Shown here: positions 54,342-64,000 of the stretch, piece after piece
Layout: every line of letters starts with the position of its first letter
Position numbering within the stretch: position 1 is the first letter of the stretch
Origin: Ascidia mentula
Taxonomy: Eukaryota > Chordata > Ascidiacea > Phlebobranchia > Ascidiidae
Reading direction: 5' to 3'
NCBI GenBank assembly: GCA_947561715.1
Contig: OX387199.1
Span: forward strand, 997,001 to 1,061,000
DNA length: 64,000 nucleotides
Made by a program: the position numbers and the translations under genes
The notes under the pieces: generated by a model
Told to the model about the DNA's origin: nothing
Databases searched by the model: none
The model's input: the letters and a program-made list of their open reading frames with translations, nothing else

Positions 54342-56586
54342 TCAGGATTTGGAGGCTATTCCAGTTATTTCTTCACTTAATCGCCACAACTTCTGGCAGG
54401 ACTCATTGTTTTGAACCAATTCATGAACATTCGGGTCTTCCTTGCATTCAGAAAAATACTTCCCGGACATGTTACACAGCGACCGCGAGAGGGAGCAATA
54501 GAGTGGTGTCTGGCAGCCTTCCTCGATGGTCTGTTGCATTGTAACAAATATAAATGCACCAAGTTGTACCAAACACAATGTTATGGTTTACCCACCTTGG
54601 AGTTGATCAGCATCAATAGCAACGCAAATAAAACAATCATTCTTCGATCGTCACTGAGTAGGTTTGTTCTTACAATTCCCGGATTTACAGAGTAAGCAGT
54701 TACTCCGCAGCCCTCCAATCTATTACGTCATGAAAAATTTCGTGTAAGACCTCAATCATAATTCAAACTGTTGTTGCGTTGCGAAAACGACTTACTTAAG
54801 TGTTGTCTATGTTCAAAGAAACGACATTTAAGCCTTCAATATGTTGTTTAAGGTTTCGAAGTTGCGCACAAGAATTCAGACGTCACATTCACCTTCGTGC
54901 AAGCTCAGCTGTAAACATCACATTCATAAGTTTGGAGTTGTTGTAGAGAAATCCCTGAGCTTTGGTTTGGAATGTACTCTTTTGACGCGTCTCCAGATAC
55001 ACCTTCACGTCATCAGGTTTCAAATAATCTAAATCCAAATCGGCATATTTGTGCATGAAGGAGCTGATGTTGATGATGCGAGCACAGGAGCCGGTTCTTT
55101 TCAATAAATCTGAGATGAAACATCGTTTATTGCCTTGTACATGTGTATTACTTAGCTTTTTCACATTATTAAGTACATTATGAACTCCTGGTCTATGATA
55201 TAATAATAATTCAATTGCTTCAAAAAACGAAGCAAACGTTGTGGCGAAGTTTGAAACAAACTGTATGTACGGTTGTTTTTTAAATAGTCACATATATCCA
55301 TACTTTCTGTTGCCGAGTGATGACCGATTTCGGCTGGTTTAAATTTAAACGAACAAACGATGTCCTTACAAATAAAATTTAATTGAACAATTTTGTGTTG
55401 TTCTTGGTGGATAAACACCCACTCTACAACACCATTGCACATAGTGTACCCAATAGATTAATACAAATGTTGATACAAAAAGCAGTAACCTTACCCAACA
55501 AAAGGTTTGTGAGAAGGAAATGGCCGAAGTGGTTTGTTTGGTATGTCAACTCGATTCCATCTTTAGTCTGAGTAACCGGTGATCCCATGACACCAGCGTT
55601 ATTAACGAGAATATCCAACCTGGTTACCAACGAAAAAGGTATTTTGTTTGAACAGTCCCGACTAGTTTTGGTTTGCTGTAGGATAAGACTATTTAACTTT
55701 AATTCCCGTCTTGAGAACAGCCCTAATCAACTGGTCAAACTACGTGGATATTTTTGTTGTGATTACGTTAATATTAGTTTCATTTAAGTCCAAATTAAAT
55801 TAGAAATAGATCGTTAGGAAGCGAAGAACTTGCTCCGGTGAGGTCAACGAGAAGGGTACATACGGAATCCGTGTAACTTTCAACTTCATAATAAATACGC
55901 ACCGTTCTTCGCTGTTGACCACTTGGTTTGCGAATTTCCGAACCGAATCCAAAGAACTGAGGTCCAGAATTTTGAGCACCACGTTCGATTCGGCGCAATC
56001 AGCATCAGCCACTATATCCATACGCGCCCCCTCTCCTCTTAGTATAGAGCGACATGCCAAGATGACTCGAGCATTTCGCTTGGCAAACTCCACTGCAAGA
56101 GCTTTTCCAATACCTACGTTTTGGTCCAGTTCATGTAAATACTCAAGTCATTTCTATAGTTTACATAAAGTTGTTGAACCATTTGTCACCAATAACAAAT
56201 CAATCAAATTATTGTTACATTGGAATACTTGTACTACGCTGAAACCCAGACACCAGGTGTATAGCAACGCTAATACAAACCTGTTAACACATATACTTTT
56301 GATTATAGGACAGAAAGGTCAAAACGTGTTTCATTGTTACAGTGTATGCCAAATGTTACGTAATAGTCAACTCATTGACCATCACAAAAACAAGGCAAAA
56401 TAGGTTTTTACCCGAGTTAGCACCGGTGATTATCGCTGTTTTTCCGGTCATGTCGACATCTTCATCAAACCTTCCCCAAGTAGATTTAAAATACTGTCGT
56501 AGAATGAACATAAATGCAACAAAACCAAGAGCTAATGTTGTCAAGGTGTCCATGGCGGCTGCCTTAAAACTGTACTTCAAAGACAC
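54342..56586 (-). CDS. Retinol-dehydrogenase-like short-chain dehydrogenase/reductase
   Basis: Six exons on the minus strand (56586-56412, 56113-55903, 55619-55495, 55109-54893, 54719-54596, 54530-54342) give 346 residues from the first ATG; the ATG at 56553 ([16 protein letters not shown]) is an alternative start. An N-terminal hydrophobic anchor is followed by the Rossmann fold: NADP-type motif TGANSGIGKALA, ACRS, NNAGVM, catalytic Ser in IINISS and Tyr-x-x-x-Lys in LYNNSKLMN, then [10 protein letters not shown]. The C-terminal segment ([10 protein letters not shown]...SGKYFSECK...[10 protein letters not shown]) is typical of the RDH11/12/13/14 group. It is likely a membrane-bound NADPH-dependent retinal or lipid-aldehyde reductase at the ER or mitochondrion. 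All splice phases fit. Confidence 0.92.
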
Positions 56587-57165
56587 GATAAAACAGATTA
56601 GTTAAAGATCTCTGCAACTCGTCAAAACACTGCCTACATATCTATTGCTATCAACTGGCAACAGATTGAAAAGTTTACACAGTGGAATCCAAGTAATGCG
56701 TTGATTGAAAGCGTGGACACAAGCTTCCTGAAGCCATTTTGCGGGGCTTATTTAAACAATGAGCTTTTCCTGAAGGCTTATTTCTCTTCAAGCCAAGCGC
56801 ATTTACTTTAAGACACATTTTGCCTTATGCGCTTCTATATTGCAAATGGCGTTTTGCAGCAGAAACAACTTTTGCAAGGTCAACTTTTTACTTTCTATAC
56901 AAACTATGAGTACAGCATACAAATGACGAAAAAGTGCCGCCGTTATCATTTCATTGGCGACCGCAAAAACAGATTTTACCCGACTACTACTTTTCAACAG
57001 CAATTTTCGTTGCAATGTGATACACGAGTAAAAATGTCGCGATAATGTCACGTTCATCGTGCAAGCATTGGACAGCCTGAACCGCCCATTGCGTTATGGT
57101 TACGTATAACAGTTTCAAAATAGAAGTATTAAATGTGCCGTATCTGTCTAATGTCTACGACCTGA

Positions 57166-57390
57166 ACTCTCTTGGTTTGGAACTCTTCAAGAAGATTGAC
57201 ATTTGTATTCTAAAGTACGCTAGCTTTTGCGAGTACCTCTCGCTTCATCAGATGTAAATAAACACAATGCGATACAAAAAAAACAAGCGCAAGACGGTAA
57301 CCGTTATTTACAACTGATAAAGCGAGAGGTGCTCGCGAAAGCTAGTGTTCTTTAGAAAACAAAAGTTTAGAGTTCCAAACCAAGAGAGAT
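57166..57390. repeat. Foldback of two hammerhead-like arms
   Basis: Arms 57166-57251 and 57314-57390 are inverted copies of about 80 bp with several mismatches, around a 62-bp centre. Each arm, read outward from the centre, starts CTGAT(A/G)A-AGCGAG-AGGT-RCTCGC-(G/A)AAAGCTAG. That is a hammerhead-like core with a perfect 5-bp stem GCGAG/CTCGC. One arm keeps CTGATGA and the other keeps GAAA. The arms end in a shared GTTCCAAACCAAGAGAG. This is probably a remnant of a Penelope-type terminus inserted as an inverted pair. Confidence 0.8.
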
Positions 57391-58266
57391 CAATTCGCAA
57401 AACAAAAGTAACACGCTACTTTTTATGCTGTGAGATCGTCTGTTGTTCCATGCTAAGCCTGTCACACATTTAACTTTTACCTACAAACAGGTCCGCAGTT
57501 CTGAACTTTACCGCACATTTTCAATTAATGTTCCACACTTCCTGGAAAAGCTCATGTGTGCGGTAAAGCAGGTACTACTAATACCGCGTTGGCATTGTTT
57601 AATGTTTAACTAGTTCCAATAAATCAGGTTTAAAGATAGAACTTTGGTTGAGCCACAAGTCACCACAAAACATTATGACTTCCAATTCACGTATCAAGAA
57701 GCAAATTAACGCAACATATGCGTTTGTAAACGGACAGAGAGTTAATTTAAAATGTCAGCTTTAATCAAACATCAGTTTTTGACTACAAGTGACGGTAAAC
57801 CGTTGGGTTCCAAACCTTTATGCACTGGCTACAGCCAAGAAGCGTTCAGGCCTCAACAAACTTCTGCGTGGGTTTCTGAACGTTGACTTGCTTTAGCTCA
57901 TGTAATACATGACCTCTCCCAAATTTTAGCAAGCATTTACTACCAAGCATCAACACGTTTACTCATACATTTGTCGCATATTGACTGACTGTGAGTCGTG
58001 ATCAGCGAATGCAATACACTTGTTTGCCCCTAAACCAAAGTATTAATAAATTATGATCAGAGGGCTCGGGCGCAGGCTATACATTTTATGTTGACTTTGT
58101 TCAAATACTATGAAATTGAATTGGAATACTTTAAAGTGTACGTATTAAAATAACTATACTTTTGTGCGAGATAAATGTGTATGGAGGTCAACGACACTGC
58201 GACAGCGTCACGTGATTCAATCACCAGGCCTACAATCGACCAAACATGTTATTCAAGTACATCCTG

Positions 58267-58300
58267 CTGATGAGGGCTGCTGCATAGCAACCGAAACGTC
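58267..58300 (+). ncRNA. Hammerhead-ribozyme-like motif
   Basis: Plus strand: CTGATGA, then GGGCTGCTGCATAGCAACC with an imperfect stem (GGGCT pairing AGC..CC), then GAAACGTC. The conserved core is complete, but stem II needs a two-base bulge and stem III would be minimal. Similar motifs occur at the ends of the Penelope-like element in this window. Confidence 0.5.
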
Positions 58301-59907
58301 GATATTCACAAATGCGATTGCCTGAAGAGCTTTTTCGTATTGATGTTTTTTTCAGGATTCGAAATGTTTGCCAGATAAATGTTCCGAAAAATGCGGAATA
58401 AATACTTTGTGTTTTGCAGCATTGTAAAGCTTAGTCGCCTGCAAATGCCTATGTCCAACATAGCGGCTACGTATAATTGAAGTTTCGAAAACCTATTTGC
58501 CCACGGTGCCCTGCAAGTTTATTTAATTTGACAAACATCTCAAACTCGTCAAGTAAACGTTTCCCACCAAAATTGCCGGCCTGTCTTTATTTGACTTTGT
58601 TGTCATGAGTTTGTTGCTCAAAGACCTGGGGAAAAGGTTCACCAGCATTTGCATTAAACCAGATAGTAGCTCACAGAACCCTTAATAGTTGGTTATTGAA
58701 CCCATATCGGTAATTGCTGGACACCTTAAAACTATGCACTTCTGCTGTTTGATACGTAAATTGAGGGAAACACCCAATCTGCGGGTTTTGACTGTGTGTA
58801 GCCACAATATGTTTTGTATGATCACTGCCATGGACTGTGCCGGTGCAAACACTTCGACATCGACCGAAAAGGTCCGTTCTAAAGCACGGCATAAGTGTTA
58901 ATATCATTCCCCCGACATCGTCCCATCTGTTATTCGCGAAGGTATCGCGTCTCGTCGCGTCCCACATTTCAAATAGGTCACAAGCTTTCGCGCCTGGGCG
59001 CCACAAAGTCGTTTCGCAGGCGTTCGAATTACGCAGGGGCATCCGCTGGGAACAGGAGATTGTGTAATCCACGCGATGCCTTCCCTCGCCGAATTGATTA
59101 GAGTTAAAGTTTCAGACAAGGACAGAGGTTTAGAATCTAGTTACTCTAAGGTGTGTTTTCGTTTAACTTTTGATAGTTGAGTGCTTTGGATTGTAGGAAA
59201 TACTGTGTATTTTTTGCCTAAATTGATGAAATATTTATCACAAATACTTCATTATAAGGCGCAGTTCCCAAAATTCGTCACAGTCTTCAGTTTGCAAACT
59301 GCTACAGCGGATTGCTTTCACGTAAAAACGAAAAAGTTTTTTTTCTGCCAAGAGGAAGGCAAAAGTGTATCAGAGAAATTAAATTATCTTCTCAAACCAG
59401 AAATAAGTTTTGATGCAAAATCGAATATCTCAAGTTCGAGTTTATTATTGGGAGTGTATGTTAATTTGTAAACTCTGCTCTTTTGGTTGAATAACATGTT
59501 GTTTTTCACTTACGTTCGCTTCCTTAACAATGCATAGCATAACTTTGCAATGCGACGGTGTTTCGAAAAATCAATAAGAAAGCTTAAGTATCCTGCTCAG
59601 ATCAATAAACGTGGTTGAACTACATGAACAAGTGATGCCATTAGTGCTATACGCTTCCGTTGACCGAATATTCGCTTTAAGCTTCCCCAGTCTTCCACTT
59701 AAATCAACCAAAGAAGGCGCTGTGTGTGTCGTCATAGACATAAACCAACGTCATGATTACTCCTATAAGCGAGGCCAGCTACGAAGGTATACAGCCAGTC
59801 AGGGCCGGCACTATATTGACTTCCGCAGGTACCCCAATGGTAACATTTCCTGTTGTATTTTTAGTTTTCACTCTGTTTACGTCACATACCTTAGTATTTG
59901 AAGCGAA

Positions 59908-60147
59908 ATGTACACAAATATCAGTGGCCTGTTCATCAACTTCACGGACTACTTTTCAATCAATCGGACTTCCGTATGTCATCATGGTACCTTCAACAAC
60001 AGATGCTCTCATCCGGATGATATTCTACTTGAGGATCTCGTCGCCAGCATTCTCATACTCCTTATTGCTTACGTCACTCTGGCGTTTACGGCACAGCAAT
60101 GCAGGAGAAGGCGACCCGGTTATCAACCACAGTCTCAATTTCTATGA
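59908..60147 (+). CDS. Possible small single-pass membrane protein
   Basis: A single-exon frame of 79 residues. The N-terminal ~40 residues contain three N-glycosylation sequons (NIS, NFT, NRT) and two Cys. They are followed by one hydrophobic segment (LVASILILLIAYVTLAF) and a basic stop-transfer (CRRRRPG). The layout (glycosylated outside, one TM, short basic tail) is like that of small channel-regulatory subunits, but I recognise no family. The frame could equally be the last exon of a longer gene or chance. No paralogue in the window supports it. Confidence 0.35.
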   Translation: MYTNISGLFINFTDYFSINRTSVCHHGTFNNRCSHPDDILLEDLVASILILLIAYVTLAFTAQQCRRRRPGYQPQSQFL

Positions 60148-62683
60148 GAAGTTGTAGTTTTTGTTCCTCGAAGCTTCATGTAACGGTGCCCCGTATCGAC
60201 GAACTCTGAACGTCACCTTGGCAAAATTGGTGGAAGGAAGTGCATATTCACGTGGATACGAACTGTTATAAATGCAAAACAATGAAGAACACGTGACGAC
60301 CACGTCCAAGGCGATGGCTTTGCATTGCAAAAATTTGACAAACGCGTATTGTGTAAACTAGTTTGTTACACACGTGGATTCCGAAAGTGCTTTCAGTATA
60401 TGTGCAGTTACCTCCTTTACGTTGATGGCCCCAAACAAGAAAAGTTAAACAGATGTCTTTAAAATTTTACACAATTACGAAAGTTTCATGGTATCCATGT
60501 AGTTGGCATGTAAAGAAAATTGACTCCGAAATTTCGACGTGCAATTAACTGATGTTGAAAGCAGCAGATCATGACGTAATGAATGTTTTACGTCTGTCTC
60601 TGTGCTTTTTGTCGGTGCCAAATTTTAACGCTTTGTTTGTCGTGTTTGTGCAAGACATCAGTATAGTGATTAGGTGAATTATTCCAGCAAATAAAATTGA
60701 GTGCAATAGACGAGTTTACAGTCACTTTAAATATGTGCCGCGGTTAGCTTCGCAAAATTTACTTAATCGGATTGTTTGGTAAAAGTAAGCCGACTTGTCC
60801 CGGAACGATTCCGGTAAGAATCCAGCTATGTGTGCCCCTAAATAGTTTAACAATTAGTCTTCTATCAAAACAGTGCACCAGCAAGTACTATAGACATAGA
60901 CCAGAGACTGCCAAGGCGCATTGAAGAAATTAACCCTAATGTTAGATATTAAATGTTAGTTTTTGTAAAGTAAATACTCGAAAGCTTGGAATATTTTGTC
61001 GTATGCGTCCACGTCTGCCTACAGCCTTCCTTTGAAAATTCCCCCGTTGCGAACACAACTTATACTGTTGAAGGTAGGATTTTGTTTGCAAAAGTTTCTA
61101 CTGCTGTTTCTTCTATATTTCTGTCGTCATCAGTTAAAGTAACGTGTAAATTGTTTCAACAGTGTCTGGTAAGTTCAAACAAAATAAACTTGGACCTTAC
61201 TCAGGTTTATAGGTCAGGTGACGTCAAATCGAACCACATGCTCTTTGCCCGTGCATGTACAAAATATTATTTTTAGGGCTAGTGTGATTCCAACGTGAAA
61301 GTTCGGTATTACGTATAAACTAGAAGTTTTTAATTTGAATATTATAATCAAATCAACGCAATGGTAATTAAGCCAAGAGTGTCGTCGTGCTCAGAATTCG
61401 CTGCGCAATTACAGTTTCGTGCATTCTAATGACAAAATACGATGACAGCAAACATCATTGTTTAAATATAGCTTAAAACCACATCGCATGTAGGATATGT
61501 ATTCTGTATTCGGATTGGTCGTCAATATATTTGGATTTGGCTGTATATTCAAATATATTAATATTTGAATCCGGCACATGTCTTTAACTTTTTGGATCTA
61601 TCAATACGGATCAAAGGAAACGTTCCATGGACCGAGTTGGCGTTGGCGTTGGCGTTTGCGTTTTTATGGGTTTTGCTTTGGCAAGTACAGCCAGGTGGCT
61701 ATCCCACGTCACATGCAACCCGTCACCTACCTGTGCAAATTGCTGTGTGGCATACTGTGTCTCCGTGAGGAAATCACCTTTACATGGGCGCCCGACTTAA
61801 TAACCCTTCATGGTTTTATCGGTGCCCATTTTATTTCTGATGTGTATTGTTCATCTGTGTAGTTGTTTGCGCAAAATATACATTATTGATTGATTAAAAA
61901 TTTTGTCGAAGGAAGTACAATGCTGCCTGCATATAGTTTAACGTACATGGACATGTAAAGCAAAACCGGTTTACAGTCTTGTTTCGAATTTCTTGGAAAA
62001 TTGTAGGAAAGTTACGTAGGTGCTACCGCTACGTCAATTCCACAACGAATTAGTTAAAAATTGGACGTACAATAAAATCCCGATGGTATTGTACACTTTA
62101 TTATTTATTGTTCGCTTGATCAGGAAGTTATTACGGCCCCGTCGAGCACACAGCTGCGTTGTTGTTGTTGTTGCTATGCATCACCTTCAACTGAAACCAA
62201 TGTTTTTATATTCCTAGAACCGACTTGCACAGGCTGATTCCTGTAGACACTTTCTGACGTTTTCTCTATTATATTACCAATGTTTTTGCTGATAAAGCCG
62301 GTTACATACATGATACGATTACATCGGTATAGTAGGGTTGGTCAACAACCAGAGGTAAATATTGTCCTTATAGCAAGTTGTAAAGCAGTAAGGACATTCC
62401 TAAACTCGTTATAATGTGGTAAACTTGCCATACAGTTATACAAATATTAAAGGAAGTACGTACAAAATTGCTCAAGTTGCAACACTGTGGAGATATCGAA
62501 AATATGAAACTTTCATTAAAACCGTGGCCGGCAAACCTTTACGTATTTACGAAAGCGCTCCTCAAGTCTCATCATTGACGTAATTCAGGTAGATATGTTC
62601 CCAAATGCAAGTATTTGGTGGTATAATTATATTGAAGTTAAGGACAAATGCACTTTTCTTAAATTGATCCTGCTTACGAGTTA
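60148..62683. other. Non-coding stretch
   Basis: I see no supportable gene, RNA or element here. Short simple-sequence runs (GTT repeats near 62160) are present. Confidence 0.4.
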
Positions 62684-63378
62684 AGGCCCGTTTACACTAC
62701 AGACGATTCCGTGTTTGTTTTATTGTGCGCGCGTGCTGAGTTGTGCTGGGATGGGATGTGCTGGTCTGTGCTAGGATGTGCTCGCTTTTGCTCGACGAGC
62801 ATAAATTCGGGCACAGTTGGGCACATTTCGGCACACATTGATGCGAAAGTGCAGCGCGACTGCCTAAAAATGTAGGACGTATATTATTTTAGTTGTAGTT
62901 GTGTGATGTGACCGCGTTTGACATGTGAGCGATTGTTTTGAGCGTATGAAATGGTGCCGTAGCTGCATTACAAAGCGGTATGTGGAATGGCGTCTCAGCG
63001 GGATGCTGCTGTGGAAAACCATTGTCCTGGTTCAATTATACCATCTTTGTTTTCATAATCTGTGGTGTTTGGTTCAATAAACTGTAGTGTTACCTTGCGT
63101 CGTAAAAAAATATGTAAAACAGTACATGTCTTAACTATGTAAAACAGTACATGCCCTTTTGTTCATAAATATCTACAGCCAATAGAAACAACTTCAATTT
63201 GTACTTATAATATCGCTGGCGAGGCAGAGAAATGCAAGGCAAGAGTGACATCCCTAAAAAATTATCAACGTAACTTGTCACTTGCACTTGTCGTGCTCGA
63301 TTATTCCAGTAGTGTAAACACCGTGTGTGCCAGACTGTGCTGTGCCGTGCCAAACTGTGTTCGTGTGTAAACGGGCCT
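62684..63378. mobile_element. PIF/Harbinger-type MITE, 695 bp
   Basis: The terminal inverted repeats are AGGCCCGTTTACAC at the left and its exact reverse complement at the right (14 bp), flanked by TTA on both sides (62681-62683 and 63379-63381). A 3-bp TTA duplication and this type of end fit the PIF/Harbinger group. Subterminal GTGCTG/GTGCT repeats occur at the left and CTGTGCTGTGCC at the right. There is no transposase. An assignment to another MITE family with similar ends cannot be excluded. Confidence 0.8.
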
Positions 63379-63747
63379 TTACCGACACGATATACATGTG
63401 CCGATGCTGCCACCAAGCGATTTAATAAGGTCACAAAGTGAAGGTGTAAATGTAAAAAACTGGAAGGTAATTCTAAAGGCACAAATTCCAACAAAATTAA
63501 AATCAAAAACCTTATTTCCTTCAACAATCGGCTTTAAATGAAGTAAAATGTATTTTCCCGGCACAAGAATAAATTGGTTTTGTTTTTGGCATGCGCTGTT
63601 GTACGTAAGTTCGAATACCGTAGCACCTGCACGAATTAAAACCGTTTTCCTGACAACATTACACGCCTGTGTTACGGATACGAATATTTATGCTGGGAGA
63701 ATGTAAGTCATAATTTTTAAACTGAAACAAAGCCTAAAAATACAACC

Positions 63748-64000
63748 ATGTCCATGAAACCAGAAGATTATGAAGAGTTTCAGCGACAGTTGGCTTTACA
63801 AAAAGAACTGCCTGAAGAAAGTAAGTGCGCGATTGCCAGTTGTGAAATATTGCTGTCAAGCTTTTAAATCCCCGTTGGCTGCTTTCCTTTTGTTTGTATA
63901 ATCTTGTCGGAAATTGTTCAGATTAATATTTTAAAATATAACTGTCATCACTTTTTAAAACTTGACTTTCATGTGTATTTTAAAGAAAAGACGACGAAAA
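63748..64000 (+). CDS. First exon(s) of a gene running off the window, possible small-family member
   Basis: Exon 63748-63820 encodes MSMKPEDYEEFQRQLALQ and KELPEE, a charged helix, and ends with a good donor (GTAAGT) in phase 1. An acceptor (TTTTAAAG) at 63978-63985 is followed by AAAAGACGACGAAAA, giving KKTTK in the correct frame before the window ends. This helix-then-phase-1-intron layout, and the start KKTTK beside ERQTK of the D domain, match the small-gene family of 3.4-36.1 kb. The overlap is too short to be sure. There is no Gly2. Confidence 0.4.

Larger units (their letters stand above)
56587..59907. other. Intergenic region with foldback repeats
   Basis: The first few hundred bases probably include the promoter of the minus-strand dehydrogenase. 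I see the foldback at 57166-57390 and a hammerhead-like motif at 58267-58300, but no supportable gene. Short open frames at 58671-59119 on both strands overlap one another and have no splice partners or recognisable domain. Confidence 0.4.

Noticed and set aside
58671-59119. Overlapping 60-130-residue frames on both strands
   Set aside because: Locally higher GC gives open frames in several phases; no start context, splice sites or domain favours any of them.
1-64000. CRISPR array or bacterial-type defence system
   Set aside because: The only regular short array is a coding minisatellite without spacers, and all genes are intron-containing animal genes.

Overview
The window looks like AT-rich, intron-rich animal DNA. 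Introns are short (about 60-800 bp) with GT-AG ends. An adhesion-type 7TM receptor, a retinol-dehydrogenase-like enzyme, a Penelope-like element and hAT/Harbinger-type MITEs all point to a metazoan. The compact introns, together with splice acceptors just upstream of closely spaced genes, would suit an ascidian tunicate. The species cannot be proven from the sequence.

Layout. 1-3.4 kb is repeats, including a ~490-bp direct repeat. 3.4-36.1 kb holds two tandem clusters of very small genes of one family that I do not recognise. Cluster I (3.4-23.4 kb) is three A-B-C units separated by duplicated non-coding DNA. Cluster II (26.7-36.1 kb) is two A-B-C-D units plus one orphan duplicated terminal exon. 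In nearly every gene a short N-terminal part (a myristoylation-type MGxxx(S/T)K start or a Cys-rich start, then a charged helix) is joined through a phase-1 intron to a ~50-residue C-terminal domain. That domain has a GP....DG(T/S)..G(Q/K) core. Three C genes share a tiny third exon, and one has expanded its helix with a 38-copy in-frame minisatellite. Exon lengths and phases agree between paralogues, so the models support each other.

36.6-43.5 kb is a 21-exon adhesion GPCR (signal peptide, vWA-like, EGF, HormR-like, GAIN/GPS, 7TM; ~1018 aa). 44.7-49.2 kb is a composite Penelope-like retroelement with an intact RT + GIY-YIG frame, ~1.47-kb inverted arms and a 13-bp target-site duplication. 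50.0-51.9 kb is a 7-exon isopenicillin-N-synthase-like 2OG/Fe(II) oxygenase. 54.3-56.6 kb (minus) is a 6-exon retinol-dehydrogenase-like SDR. 56.6-63.7 kb is mostly non-coding, with hammerhead-like foldbacks, a Harbinger-type MITE and one possible small membrane protein. A first exon at 63748, with the same phase-1 layout as the small-gene family, runs off the window end.

The most notable content is the two-cluster family of small, probably membrane-anchored coiled-coil proteins. Second is the recurrence of hammerhead-ribozyme-like motifs in inverted pairs and at Penelope ends.
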